Source: Hydrangea macrophylla (lineage: Eukaryota > Streptophyta > Magnoliopsida > Cornales > Hydrangeaceae). Taken from it: DNA of 64,000 nt. How positions within the stretch are numbered: position 1 is the first letter of the stretch; each line of letters starts with the position of its first letter. The stretch covers positions 14,009,585 through 14,073,584 of the forward strand of contig CM066994.1 in assembly GCA_033977485.1 (NCBI GenBank). Direction: 5' to 3'. Below are positions 12,403 to 23,945 of the stretch, one piece after another. The notes below the pieces were generated by a model. That model was not told the DNA's origin. It made no database searches and worked only from the letters and a program-made list of their open reading frames with translations. Position numbers and translations under genes: made by a program.

Positions 12403-12937
12403 TCATGTTGTAATTGAGGTGGAATTGCTTAAAAAAACTCTGGCAGTGACTGGAGCTACTACGATATCGACCTGGGTTTCCCAGTCGATTTCAGCTCCAA
12501 GGATCTCTAGTTCATTAAGAAGAGATATCATCTTAAGAACATGATCCCTTATAAGCATCCCCTCAACCGTGGTTGTGTTCATTAAGTCTTTCATGGCACC
12601 TACCTAGCAGCATGACTTTGATCCCCGAACATCTCTCGGAGGCTCTCCATCATGTCATAGACACTGGCCATTGACTGATGTTGATGTTGCAGAACATTTG
12701 ACATGGATGCCAAAATGTAACACAGCGCCATCTCATCAACCTTGACCCATTTCTTGTGAGCCTGGGTTTCCTCAACGGTTGCCACCTCACCAGTTGTTCA
12801 GGATAGTCTTGAGTAAGCACAAACTTGTACTCTTCAGCAGTTAACACAATATCCAAATTCATTTTCCAGTCTGTATAGTCTGGTCCAGTAAGTTTGTTTT
12901 CTATAAGTATAATAGCGAGTGGATTGAAAGAACCCAT
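12403..12937 (-). pseudogene. Copia gag remnant
   Basis: It begins MGSFNPLAIILIENKLTG and contains the DWKMNLDIVLTAEEYKFVL text typical of copia gag N-termini, then continues in other frames (12600-12785 and 12403-12594). Gag would form the particle. At least two frameshifts and further stops downstream break it. Confidence 0.75.
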
Positions 12938-14412
12938 TTAAAAGCCTGAGAATCACATATTATAAATAATTACGTTTGGGCAAAAAATTACTATGGATTC
13001 GAGTTGAAAATATTGGTTCCCTCTACCATATTTGAAAGGAATACGCCAGCAACCTAATACACCGCGAATAGTATGACTTGATGGGAAGCCATATACTATC
13101 CATCATTTATTCAGATAGGCAGTTGTATTTTAATTTTACTATCCAGGCAATGTCCCTTGCCTAGTAATATTAAATTGTTGACTTGCTTTGGTCCTATAAA
13201 TAATAACAGTGACTCAGATGGAGACGATATTATTATTCATAGCTAAGTGTATACCATCATTTAATCTAGGTCAAGAGTTCTGTGAGGAACACCTCTGATG
13301 GAGATGTGACCCACATTAACAATCACCCAAAAACATCCTTTTAAAGAATTTTGTACCGATGATTCCATGATCAACTTCATCCGATGGAGAGGATGACACT
13401 AGAGCCATCATACAAAGTTAATCATATCATCTACAAACCAGTGATGGAGACCATGAGATTTATACTTGATAAATTCCCTTTCCAACTTAGAATTTAAAAA
13501 AAAAATTGAGGGTTATAATTTGTTAGAAAAACTTTAATTTAGTTAATAAAAAATAATAGAATAGTTGATAAGGATTAATTCATCCTTACTTGTCAAACCC
13601 ACATGTGCAGATAATAAAATTATTCTATTCTCATAATTTTAGAAAATAAGTACTTATGTTTTCAAAATATGGAATTAGTTTTATTTTTAAATACACATCA
13701 GTTGTCCATCATTTTAAATTAATATAAATTAAACATGCAGCTAGACATCTGAAATAGGTCTAGGAACAATTATCCATGTTGTCCCATTCATTAAACATGA
13801 AACAATAATATCCATTTAATAACACAAAAATAAGGAAACCACAATGAACTAGGAATCCCACTATTATGGCCAAGTTGCAACTCTTGTGAAGAAATCTTCA
13901 TTGAACCCGATTAGCTCTATGTCGCCACTACGCACGGGGGTCAAGCTGCCCGATCAGCAACTGCCTTCCAGAACTGTTTTCGATTATGAAACTGCCTGCT
14001 GAAACTGCTTCCAGATTGCTTTCTGAAACTGCTTGTAGGACTGCTCTCACGAATCATCTTCACGGATTTACTTGAGATATATTACATAAAACTCTATGCC
14101 TCTATAAAGGAGTTCACATGCTATTTATTTGCAGTAAATTAACCACGCATCAATCAAGCGTGGAATCCAATACATACAAATCCTATGCCTCCATAAAGAA
14201 GTTCACATACTATATCAAAACAGTAATACTAACCACGAATAAACCCATCGTGGGATCCAATCACACAAAACCAATGACCATAATAGTGGAATAAGAATGC
14301 TGCAAAACAAGGGTTATCACTGATCTACATTCGATCCATCCATCAATGCACGCTTAAGATCTGTATTACTGGACAACATGGTTACGTCCAACCTATACCC
14401 AGAATCAACGTT
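12938..14412 (-). other. Long copia leader with short repeats
   Basis: Non-coding sequence between primer site and gag. It includes a two-copy repeat of about 90 bp (about 14093-14172 and 14183-14262, shared TTCACAT and GGATCCAAT/GGAATCCAAT text), a cluster of AAACTGCTT-like words (about 13970-14045) and four spaced GATGGAGA words (13217-13450). Confidence 0.5.
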
Positions 14413-14424
14413 GCTCTGATACCA
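14413..14424 (-). other. Primer binding site, initiator Met-tRNA
   Basis: The minus strand reads TGGTATCAGAGC, followed by CAACG. It marks the boundary between internal region and LTR. Confidence 0.85.
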
Positions 14425-14425
14425 C

Positions 14426-15190
14426 TATTAGGAATCTGCGTTCCCAGAGTATGTTGATAGCGCGTACAAGTTGGTACTGTAAAATATTTCGTGAAATCTA
14501 TAATAACCCTACAAGGGCGGAACTAGGGTTACCTTAAACTGCAAAAATGGATTGCTGTAGTAGACGAATCGAGAACACGGGCTCGATAACAGATCACGAT
14601 CTTCTACCGTATTCCTCTGCTTCCAGAATATCGAACTAAGTGTGGGCTCTTTCGAAATTCTTTCTGTTTTCTACTCTCCCTTTCACGCTCTCTTTTCTGT
14701 TCTGAGTTATATTACTCTTGATGGAAAAATGCAAACTGAGAAGAGAGCTAAAGCAGCATATATATATAGGCTACGATATGGATCACAAGAAGTCAATAAG
14801 GAGTAGGCTTCCTTATGGAATTAGGAATTCTTAATTCGAACTTAATCAGATTCCTATATCCATAAATTATGATACATACCACTAAAGAGCTATAATTGCA
14901 CTCCTACCCTTATCTCAAAAATGTATTTCAAGCTCCATGTTATTAAATGCTAATTATCTCCCCATGTTAAGATTACAGATATCCATTAATTAAATATAAT
15001 TACTGACAATCATATTTGATTAATCTCTTAAAATTCCTTGAGATCCTCTGCTTAACTTATCTGATATGTCGGATACAAAATCCACCTGCAGGGTTTGACA
15101 TAATCAAAACTTATAAGCTTTCTCAAGGGAATATCATCAATCTCAAAATTGAGACATGGATTCCATCATCAATTAATCCACCACATAATT
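14426..15190 (-). repeat. 5' LTR of the 10.7-14.4 kb copia, outer end uncertain
   Basis: LTR sequence next to the primer site; its inner end reads CTAATA instead of the canonical CTAACA. The minus strand has a TATA box (TATATATAT, about 14758-14766). The outer end is not recognisable before the next copia fragment begins at about 15193, so the LTR may be cut there. Confidence 0.5.
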
Positions 15191-15192
15191 AA

Positions 15193-16010
15193 TAGTTTGG
15201 TCACTTTGATTCCAAACCAGTTAGAACTCCTTATGATGTGAGTGTACAATTTAAGAAAAACTATGAAACTAGTGTATCACAGTCTGAATATGCTCACGTA
15301 ATTGGCAGTCTTACTTATCTTATGAACTATACTATACTAGACCTAACATTGCTTATGCAGTTAATAGGTTGAGCAGGTACACCCATAATCCTAGTAAGGA
15401 ACACTAGATTGCTATATATAGAGTACTAAAGTACTTAAGAGGTACCATGGATTTTGGTTTGACATACTGTGGATTTCTAGCTCTACCAGAAGGGTTCAAT
15501 GATGCTAACTGGATCTCTCATTCAAATGAGACAAAATCCAAAAGTGGGTACATATTTACCCTTGGAGGAGGTGCAGTCTCTTGGAAATTTTCCAAATAGA
15601 AATGTACTGCTCGGTCCACTATGGAATCCGAGTTTATTACCTTAGAAAAGGCAGGTTCTGAGGCTGAGTGGCTTAGAAACCTCTTGGCAGAAATCCCTCT
15701 ATGGATGAAACTAGTTCTATTTGTATCGGTAGATTGTGATTGCCAGGCTGTAATAGCCCGAGCAAGAAATAAGGCCTATAATGGAAAAAGCAGGCATGTT
15801 TTCCTAAGACATGACATTGTGAAATAGCTGCTGAAAGATAGGATTATATCCCTAGACTTTGTAAGGTCAAAGATGAATTTAGCAGATCTTCTGACCAAAC
15901 CATTAGCAAGAAAGCTAGTGGCTAATACATCGAAGGGGATGGGGCTCATGTCCATAACAAAGGTCAATAGTAGTGGTAACCCAACCTCTATAAGTGGAGA
16001 TCCCACAAAT
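15193..16010 (+). pseudogene. Copia RNase H remnant
   Basis: Plus-strand text [16 protein letters not shown], then [20 protein letters not shown] (15621 on), the RNase H region conserved in copia. Stops interrupt it near 15340, 15405, 15598 and 15826. RNase H would remove the RNA template during reverse transcription. Confidence 0.75.
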
Positions 16011-16528
16011 TAGGTTCATATGGTTAATAACAAACTACTAGTTGACTTGGTGAAACACTATCAAATATATAATTATAGTCCATCCCTATGGTGTACATAG
16101 TGTAGACTACAATGTTTAAGGGTGAGTCTTAAATCTTAATGAATTCATAGTCCTTATTGGGTGATGTGTGTAGTTGTAGTACATACTTGATGGATTCACC
16201 TATGTGAGTATGGAAGTGGGGTCGCTTCCTATGAGAACTTAGGTAGGTTCTCTAGAGCATTCATGAAATCCAGGTACAACGTATGGCCAAAACGTGACAA
16301 ACCGCGTTAACAACCTTGTTTGTCAAATGTATTGTGAGAGATAAGTACTTTGATTCACATAAAGAAATGAAGTTCATAGAAATTTTAATTTCACCTAATT
16401 TCTGTGAGTCAATCCTTATTTCCCTAAGTGTTGGTTCATAGTTCAAAAGACAACAACACTAATGCAATACACTAAAGTGGTCGATCGTTTCTTCTCAAAA
16501 AAATTTGTCTTTGAAAAATGAAGGGGAT

Positions 16529-17382
16529 TGTTGGAATTGGTGGTCCAAATTATGAGTTGTTCAAAGACTAGCATTCTCTCTTTCTACATCTCTCTAGTTG
16601 GTGTGATCTTGGGTAAAAGTATGATAGAGACCCTTGTGTCACATTGCTTAGGAAGAGGCGGTTGAGAGGCTTAATATAGCCTTTCATAATATAGGCTTAG
16701 TAATTTGTTGGCACATGTGCACTCTCACACACATGCGAGCTAAGCCCAAGACAAGCCCAAATCCAATGAAAAATTGGGTTTCGATCCGGAAACCCATTAA
16801 CCGAGCGCATCACATCTATCTTGCGCACAGGGGGGGCGCAAATCCCAGCCTCCAAGCCTCGCGGGGTCACCCGGTTGGGCTTAGTTTTACAGTTTATTTT
16901 TCTTAAACTTTCCTTTTATTTTTTTATTGACTTGCCAAATGTGATTTACCATATCAGCTCAATTATATGAATGTTACAGAAATTTTTTCCTTAATAAAAT
17001 CACACGTTTTGCTTTCTTCATGGGATTATGTTGGATTTCTAAAGCTATAAAAAGGTTCTTCGTGAATAAATACATAGAAAAACTCTTTCTCTCTTCTGAA
17101 AACTCCTCTCTGGTTCTTCTCTACTTTCCTCTCTGTTCGTTTGATCACTGATATACAAGGCTGCTCTGTCCCCCTTGTTCAACGAGTGCAAATTAACAAG
17201 GACGAGACTGTTTAATCTTGGAGGGTAAACCGCTGAGACCTTACTATACTGAGACAAGAACTCCGAGAGGCGGAAATGACCGTAAAGGACAGTGTCTTAA
17301 ACACGACTCAGTCAGACTCTTAAACCCGATTGATAAGTATTATCGTTCATAGCAGCATCTATTTCTTATTATTTTTCTAACA
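16529..17382 (+). repeat. 3' LTR (854 bp) of the 15.2-kb copia fragment
   Basis: It begins TGTTGGAATTGG right after the purine tract and ends TTTTTCTAACA. TATAAAAAGG at 17046-17055 is a good TATA box. It is homologous to the two LTRs at 26698-27559 and 32039-32915 in the opposite orientation. Confidence 0.75.
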
Positions 17383-17846
17383 TGAGATTGAAATTTATAT
17401 GCATATATATATATATAAGAAATGTGAAAGAGCCGTGAAAAAATATTGCATCTTAGAAGCAAATCAAATCTCAATTAATCAAACAAAAATGGTCAAACAG
17501 CTGCCACAAGCAGCGAAATTCTACATAGCCTAACTATTCATTGCTAATCAGTAGCCCAGAAAGATTAAAAACAACACATTGCAATAGAAACAACATAGTA
17601 AATAGATGTGACGACTGAGAGGGTTACAAAAAAAATCAAATTAGTAAATACCTGTAAGAGTGCCGAAAAGAGTTCCACAATAATGAAGCCAAATCTTGAA
17701 ACAATTCTCTCTTCTGAAACGGTTTTTTAAAGAAAAAATAAAGTGTTCTTTGAATAGCCTGACAAACCAAATATGTATCTAACTAGAAAAAATAACATAG
17801 AAACTGAAAGAAACATGGAAAACCAATTACGCAACGAAATATGTGG

Positions 17847-17890
<44 letters not shown>

Positions 17891-18106
17891 GAGAAATAAT
17901 AAATAAGAAACATGAGAAGAGTGTAAACAATGATAAGTTACATCCCTTTCAAACAGACCAAGCCCCCATAAATACCCTTTACACAATACTTGTAACATCA
18001 AATCCCCCCTTAAAAATTGGTACAACCTACAGAAAATATTTAGATCAAAAAAGGATGTAGACCCAACATCCATGTGTTTACTAATGTCCACTTTTTCACA
18101 GGTGTT
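17383..18106. other. Intergenic; (TA)n and (GA)n runs
   Basis: No gene seen. A TA run lies at about 17401-17416 and a 37-base GA run at 17851-17887. Several long frames here are only reflections of the GA run. Confidence 0.6.
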
Positions 18107-18640
18107 TGTTGGGGAAACCACGTATAATCTTCCCACGGGATCTCTATAAGAACTCAATGCAAGAACGAAAGAAAATAAAGAACAATAACACACAAACACT
18201 AGATTTCTACGTGGTTCAGCCAATTACGCTTATGTCCACACTGTTGCAGAGTTGTATTATGCTTTAGGACTACGAAGAGAGTTGAAATCAATGTTTACAG
18301 CCTTAGGAAAGAGTATATCTAGCTTATACAAAGTTTCCTAACGAAATAGCTTCCTAAACCAAATAAGAAATAAAAAATTTGCATCCAAAGCACGGTCCCG
18401 TGAGCGCGGATCTCCTAGCGAGCGACATTCCAGAGTGTACAAGAAATTACTCCACTCCCATATCGCACCTTCATCCACTCTCGCGGCGCTCGCCAGTGCG
18501 GCCCGCCCACGCGACTATGGCCAGCCCAAATTCTTTCCTCCTTCGTGAATAGAAGCTTTACTGAAACAATCCCCAAGCTCTTGAGACTAGGCTCTACCAT
18601 TTCTATCAATTTCGACATCCACATTTAGCCGGCCCTAAAT
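18107..18640 (-). repeat. LTR-like remnant
   Basis: It begins TGTTGGGGAAACCACG and contains CTACGTGGTTCAGCC, a phrase shared in inverted form with the solo LTR at 18679-19170 (GAACCACGTAG). It includes a GC-richer patch at 18390-18530. The other end and a TSD are not visible, so this is a tentative LTR scrap. Confidence 0.35.
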
Positions 18641-18678
18641 AACATTAAAAAAAAAATAAATAATTTGGGGGATGGATG

Positions 18679-19170
18679 TGTTGGGATATATATCATATGT
18701 GGGATAATCCCATAAATTTAGGGATTATGAATTGGCTAGATTCCTATTGTAATTTGATTTCCTTTGTGATAGAGTTGTATTACTTGTCCAATAAGTATTG
18801 GTTTGCAAACTCTACATATGGGGATGTTGTATAGGAATTTAGGAAGCCATTAGTGTACCAAGTTAGGGGTCTCCCCTCATGGGGGTGCATGGTCTAGGGT
18901 GAGAGAGTGTGAGTTCTTTGAGATATTCTGAGTGGGTATACAAAGGGTATTGGGGTTGGGTTATGAGATTTAATCCTAAGTTTTCTTGTACCAATTATTT
19001 ATTCTCAATAGTGAAAGAATGGCCTCTCAGGTATGGACGTAGCCGTGTTTGCCGAACCACGTAGAAACCTATATGTCTTTTCTTTGGTGTGCATGTTTAA
19101 TTACTGCTCGTGCGTGTGAGTGTGTGTGTTTATTTGGGAGAATTTGATTCCGCGTGTTAAATTCCCAACA
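18679..19170 (+). mobile_element. Solo LTR (492 bp)
   Basis: It starts TGTTGGGAT and ends ATTCCCAACA, an inverted pair of LTR termini. The flanking five bases are GGATG on the left and GAATG on the right, a TSD with one change. No internal region is present, as expected after LTR-LTR recombination. Confidence 0.65.
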
Positions 19171-19612
19171 GAATGATACTAATGTGTAAATCACTAGAAC
19201 TACCCCTCCATAGTGGGGCTAAATGTACAATACTATTTATACTTACCATACCTATCAATGAAGTGAGGAGAAAAGAGGTGAGAGTATAATGATCATGTGT
19301 CTAGCCATTGTAAATGCATTGGTAAGCCAGAGGACATGTCTCTGCCTCAGCAAGAAACCCAAAATTTGTTAATTATTGCATGTATTAATTTCTAGCCCAT
19401 ATGTTAATGTTTGTGGTTTTAGTTTTGTAAATTTTGATACAAAACTAGTTTTTGTTTTTGTTTTACAAGAAGGAAATCTGAAAATTGAAAACCAAGTTAT
19501 TAATTTTTTTTCTTTCACTAACATGTTTCTGAATGTTGAATTAGATGATTAAAAATAATTTGTTTTTGTTACTCATCTAGATAATTGATTGATTGATTAC
19601 TATCAGAAGCAA

Positions 19613-19843
19613 CATGTTGTGGGTGAAAAATAAAGAAATAATTCAGGAAAAAAAAGAGGAAAGAAAGAAAAAGAGAAGAAGAAATCAATCACAAGGACAC
19701 CAATTTTTTGTACGTGGAAAACCCTCCAATGTGAAGGAAAAAACCACGGCCCGATGGGGCGGATAAGTTCTTCCACTATTTTTGCCACAAAATTACAATA
19801 TTAATGTTGTCCAAACAGAAAATACACATCTTGCTTTCTCTCT
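19613..19843. repeat. LTR-like fragment downstream of the IST1-like gene
   Basis: The phrases GTACGTGGAAAACCC and AAACCACGGCC recall plant copia LTRs. The phrase CTTGCTTTCTCTCTCT occurs at both about 19832 and 19868, flanking TGTTGGGTTAG. The 3' end of the neighbouring gene may have been altered by an insertion here. This is inference. Confidence 0.3.
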
Positions 19844-21967
19844 CTACTGTTGGGTTAGACTTGAACTTGCTTTCTCTCTCTCATTTTCGTGGCATCCAAA
19901 CAGAAGATCATACCCATCTTCTAAACCTGACATGAACCATCTAGTGTAGTTCAAATTGAGTAATCTGTGGTACTCCATCTCAATTTCTTCAATGTCTTCA
20001 GTATACCCATCTTCAGAATCACTTGTAAAATCATGTGAAAATTCTTCTTCAGATTCACTTGCAAAACTCATTTGGCTATCACAATCTGATGAAGAACATA
20101 GTGAACAACTTTTTTTTGGCATCTCCAAATATTCATTTTCTTTCATGTCAACATCCTTAAGAATTGTCTCTTCTAGATACTTTTCAGATATAGCATTCAT
20201 AAACCGTAGTTTCACTTTATCAGGTACAGAATCTACACAAAGATTCTCCTTCATCTGCATTAATACAACATATACATAAATATATATATACACAAAAATA
20301 TATAGGATTCAGATATTGCCTTTAATTAACCGAGAAGGAGTAGAAAAATAAATAAATAATATATATATATATACCTCAACATCAACGAAATTCCCGGGTA
20401 ACAATTCAACATTGGTCTTTATGAAATCACAACCATAAATATCTCTGAATAGGTCTTGAATCAATTGAAGCTCATGAAACTCTTGACCACAAATTGAGCT
20501 AGCAAATATTAGACTTGACACAGCAACATTCACTTCATGTGGCAATTCTCTAAAAAGCATTGAAACAAATTATTTTAGAGTTATATCAATTAAACTGAAC
20601 GAACTTTTTTAAGATTACATTTCGATATATATATATATATATGTGTGTGTGTATGTATACCTGTTGCTAATTAAATTGAGATGGTTGCGGACTCGAACAC
20701 CGAAATAGTACAGTTCATGATACGCGCAAACTATGCACATCTTCTTATAGAGAGGCTCAACCTACAAATTTGGAGAATACAAATTGAGTTATATGGTATA
20801 TTGGTATGGAAACTGTATGTGTGTGTACACAGTAATGATGCTACATCCACAAGTAGAACAAGCTAATTTGTACAATCCACAAACTGACAAAAGAAGTGGT
20901 CCGAAACAGAGAAATAATATTAAAGAGATCTTTTACATATAAGTCTAATTTTTTTTTAATTTTTTTTTTCAATGTCTTTGAACCAACTTGTAAAGTATTT
21001 TTGGAACTATGTTAAATGAAGTAAAACAGTATACCCCTCTTTTGTTCATTGATTTAGTGAAGAAAAACAAAAAAGAAAAAGGGAAAATATTCTTTGTTGT
21101 TTAGAGTACTGATGTTGAAACAAATTAAAGATTTCGATTAATGTTATATGTAACATTTTTCTTTCCATTAAACTTTTCATTCTCTGGATGATGGTTTTAT
21201 CTTTATTTTTTTATGTTAAAATCCCCAATCCAACACCCAGATAATAAATAAATAATAGAAGGAAAAAAAAAAACAGATAATAAAAGAACAAGCAGATCAT
21301 TAAAAAAATGTAGATTTATGGAAATATTTTTTACCATTGGAGTAACTTTCTCATAATGGCCAGCCTTGAGTAGTAAGGCAATCTCAGCTTCTGATTGTCT
21401 TATGATTGAGTTTCTCTTTATCTCCTCGTTCTTCAGACTACCAATTAGTTTATTTATCAGCTTCTTGCTGCACGTACAACACCCACAATTCAGAAACATA
21501 TACACACATGTAAAGATATATACGTATATATATATAAATGCATTATAGGTCTAATGAACCAAAAAATTGACTAGTGTTTGTTTCTGGATTTTTTTACAAT
21601 TATTTATAAAAACGAAAACAAAAAAACTGAAAATTATTTTTTTGTTTTTTTGTTTTAGTTTCCTGGCCCAATTTCATTGTTGTTATCAATGAAAAGAAAG
21701 AAACAAAACAAAGAAAGAAAGAAAAAGAAAACCATAAATGATCACCAAACACGTTTTAAGTTTTATTTTAAAAAAAAAAAATGGAAAACGAAATACAAGT
21801 GCTACATTTATAACATATATCTAAACATCAATGTACATCATTATTAAGAAACATGCATGCATTGAGAAACAAGGGTATGACGTTAATGATTAGAAAACTC
21901 ACAACTTTCTAGCCTTTGACCCTCGTGAATCTTTCTTCACTCCAAAAGCATTCCACAAAAACGCCAT
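19844..21967 (-). CDS. IST1-like protein (ESCRT-III accessory), 5 exons
   Basis: Exons read on the minus strand: 21903-21967, 21335-21467, 20661-20761, 20375-20549 and 19844-20254. All junctions have GT and AG and keep one frame of 294 codons. IST1 proteins bind ESCRT-III/CHMP1 and the VPS4 ATPase and act in endosomal sorting. The N-terminal domain is recognised from FKKLINKLIGSLKNEEIKRN, RQSEAEIALLLKAGHYEKV, then AYHELYYFGVRVRNHLNLI, ELPHEVNVAVSSLIFASSI and ELQLIQDLFRDIYGCDF. The tail (from about residue 159) is acidic and serine-rich and unlike known tails. The start MAFLWNAFGVKKDSRGS fits the family. Plant members are often longer, and the stop at 19844-19846 lies inside possible LTR sequence, so the original C-terminus may be lost. 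Splicing was inferred without transcripts. Confidence 0.85.
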
Positions 21968-22070
21968 GATTCTTAAACGCTGAACAAACAGAGATCGAGT
22001 AAGGCACAAAAAGGAAGACTGTATGAAAGGATCGATAGATGACAAAACTTGAAGAGGGGGGGCTATTGGT

Positions 22071-22078
22071 GTTATATA
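22071..22078 (-). promoter_or_regulatory. TATA box of the IST1-like gene
   Basis: The minus strand reads TATATAAC about 104 bases upstream of the start codon, a suitable place for a plant TATA box with a short leader. Confidence 0.45.
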
Positions 22079-22177
22079 CTATATGGTTTATGGTAGCATA
22101 GTTATTAAGCTACGTAGAGAATCCTAATATCTAGGGAACTGAGTTTATCACAACACGTATATAAATATCAAAATATA

Positions 22178-22535
22178 GTTAGGGTTAAATTTATTTATTC
22201 TCTGTGTTTACCCGACTTTTATTTTGCCCCTGATGGTTCAAAAGTTAATATTTAACTTTATGTGATTGTGTACGTAAATTGTAAAATCGAAAGGTGTTAA
22301 TTTTTAACTTGAAATGATAAATATACCCTTTATTTCAGGCACAATCACATGAGGGTTAATTGTCATTTTGTTAACCATAGGGGTAAAAATGTATTTAACC
22401 TTTTACTTTTGACGGAAAACATAACAATTCCATTTCAACCACAACAGAGGTTAGTGTGTCAACTTTTAAACCATAGCGATGTCTTTAAAGGAAAAATTGG
22501 TCTAATTACATGGAGGTAAAATGTATATAACTCAT
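22178..22535. mobile_element. Possible MITE
   Basis: Imperfect inverted similarity joins the two ends: GATGGTTCAAAAGTTAATA near 22232 and, inverted, CTATGGTTTAAAAGTTGACA near 22468. There is no coding capacity. The ends are not exact. Confidence 0.3.
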
Positions 22536-22564
22536 TAACATATTCAAAAATTATTTACATGGAG

Positions 22565-22645
22565 AGCACAAGTCACCGTCGGTCCTGACTTTTGGGGGGC
22601 CTACGCAAACTTTTAAAATAGGACCCTCTATCAATTTTCGTATAA
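22565..22645 (-). repeat. Dispersed repeat shared with 59200-59415
   Basis: The minus strand phrase CGTAGGCCCCCCAAAAGTCAG matches GCATAGGGCCCCCAAAAACTCAG near 59380. Both look like ends of a DNA transposon remnant. Confidence 0.35.
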
Positions 22646-22659
22646 GAAAAATGACATTA

Positions 22660-23056
22660 TTTTTTTTTATTAACAGCGAAGAGCAAATTTTATTGATGAT
22701 AAACAGTTACAAAGCCATAATGAAACTCCCAAACAAAGCCAAAAAAAGAAACACAAAATACCCCATAAGACCCCATCCATCAAACTAGAACAAAAAGACT
22801 CTAGCATCGAATATGGACAAGTAGAACTTGAGCAACCCACTAAGAGCCAGCCCAACATAATAATTAGAAATTGATCGAACAATACATCTACTCCAAGGAG
22901 TTACTTAGCACAACAACAAAGAACTCCACCCAAGAGCTTTATCATCCTTATCCTAAAGACCACACCCAAAGGAGATTCAGATAATCAGATAATGACAGCA
23001 GCAGCAGCAGATTTTTGACAGCACCAGCACACAATTTTCACAACTATACAAGCACC
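22660..23056 (-). mobile_element. LINE (minus), segment 1: 3' end and poly(A)
   Basis: On the minus strand this ends TTTGCTCTTCGCTGTTAATAAAAAAAAAT, a LINE-style 3' end. It is the 3' untranslated region of a LINE whose RNase H part lies at 43678 onward and whose RT part lies at 48.8-50.6 kb. The CACTA at 23057 split it: the three bases before (ACC) recur at 43323. Confidence 0.7.
23054..23056. other. CACTA target site duplication, left
   Basis: ACC directly before the CACTACACC terminus, repeated as ACC at 43323-43325 after the opposite terminus. CACTA elements make 3-bp duplications. Confidence 0.8.
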
Positions 23057-23073
23057 CACTACACCAAAAGGCC
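23057..23073 (+). repeat. CACTA left terminal inverted repeat
   Basis: CACTACACCAAAAGGCC. It matches the inverted right terminus at 43306-43322 in all but three positions. Confidence 0.85.
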
Positions 23074-23076
23074 TCT

Positions 23077-23525
23077 TTTCTAATGGTAATGTACCGTTAG
23101 GAAAATTATTTCTAACGGTAATTTACCGTTAGAAATAAAGTGTGGGAAATATTTCTAACGCATTTTCTAACGGTAATTTACCTTTAGAAAAATATATTTA
23201 CTAACGGTAAATTACCGTTAGGAATATTATTGCTAACGGTAAAATATGGTTAGTAATCCAACAATTTTGTAACACTTTCGTTAAATTTACTAACGGTAAA
23301 TTGCCGTTAGGAATAACATTTCTAACGGATTAAAATATGTTAGTCATCTAGCAATTTGTAACACTTTCGTAAAAATACTAACGGAAAATATCCGTTAGCA
23401 ACAAAGGATTATTAACGGTAAATTGCCTTAAGGAATATCATTTCTAACGGTAAATATCAATTAAGAAACAAATAATACTAACGGTTGTAATCCGTTAGAA
23501 ATATCGTTTTTAACAAAAAAAAGTC
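23077..23525. repeat. CACTA left subterminal repeat array
   Basis: About a dozen spaced, often palindromic units of the form CTAACGGTAAATTACCGTTAG with variants. Such arrays are transposase-binding regions in En/Spm-type elements. Left and right arrays use the same core, tying the two ends together. Confidence 0.85.
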
Positions 23526-23807
23526 TATTAGTAATCTAAACACAATCACATCTCTCCCCAATTTTTATTTGCACCTAATAAACACAGTCACATCTCGAAT
23601 TTACAAGAATAATTAATCGTAACATATAACAAGCTCAATCTATATTAATAAACACGACAAAATAATCCATAATAAACATAACAAGTAAAATCTAAAATGT
23701 CTTTCCATCCAAACCAAAACTAACAAACCATGTCTGAAATTTAAAGAGTTCATCCATCCAAACTCAAACGAAATTAAAATAACAAACAAACAAATGGGAA
23801 ATTTTAC

Positions 23808-23945
23808 AAAGTCGACATGTCCAATGACCACCAAGCTTGAAGATTAGATGACCAGTGGTGGTTGACTTCGATCAATGACCACAACATTGATGTGAACCTT
23901 TTCTTTACCCATTCTGAACTTTTAGCAAGAAAATTGAGCTGAAAC
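23808..23945 (-). pseudogene. Captured, rearranged eEF1A first coding exon
   Basis: On the minus strand an intron-acceptor-like TTTGTTTCAG is followed by a short leader and an ATG at 23912 opening MGKEKVHINVVVI, the start of translation elongation factor 1-alpha. Right after it, in another frame, comes KSTTTGHLIFKLGG (the P-loop end and following helix), and then, in a third arrangement, VVIGHVDF, which should have come before it. The P-loop region is thus partly deleted and partly displaced. eEF1A delivers aminoacyl-tRNA to the ribosome; this piece cannot. Being inside the CACTA, it is most simply a captured gene fragment. Confidence 0.8.

Larger units (their letters stand above)
10753..14425 (-). 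mobile_element. Minus-strand Ty1/copia, internal region, lacking RT/RNase H
   Basis: From the primer site at 14413-14424, reading leftwards: a leader of about 1.5 kb, gag (12937 down to about 12150), protease/pre-integrase (11589-11969) and integrase (10753-11561). After the integrase C-terminus (TNATFLEEDI) copia similarity stops at about 10780 next to the NUMT block. RT, RNase H and the 3' LTR are missing. It is defective, with several stops and shifts. Confidence 0.85.
15193..17382 (+). mobile_element. 3' part of a plus-strand copia with 3' LTR
   Basis: It starts abruptly inside the RT/RNase H linker and runs through RNase H, a 3' untranslated stretch, a purine tract (AATGAAGGGGATT) and a full LTR. 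The protein text is closely related to the minus-strand elements at 25-33 kb, so this is a third copy of that family in opposite orientation. The 5' two-thirds are absent. Confidence 0.8.

Noticed and set aside
17783..18223. 146-codon minus-strand frame
   Set aside because: It runs through the GA microsatellite and LTR-like sequence and has no domain.
20681..20866. Plus-strand frame reading YAHLLIERLNL, like IST1 text
   Set aside because: It is antisense to exon 3 of the minus-strand IST1-like gene, lacks the rest of the domain and has no splice partners. The minus-strand model explains the region with five in-phase exons.
23070..23525. CRISPR-like repeat array
   Set aside because: The units are palindromic and variable in sequence and spacing, sit at a CACTA end, and the DNA is plant nuclear.
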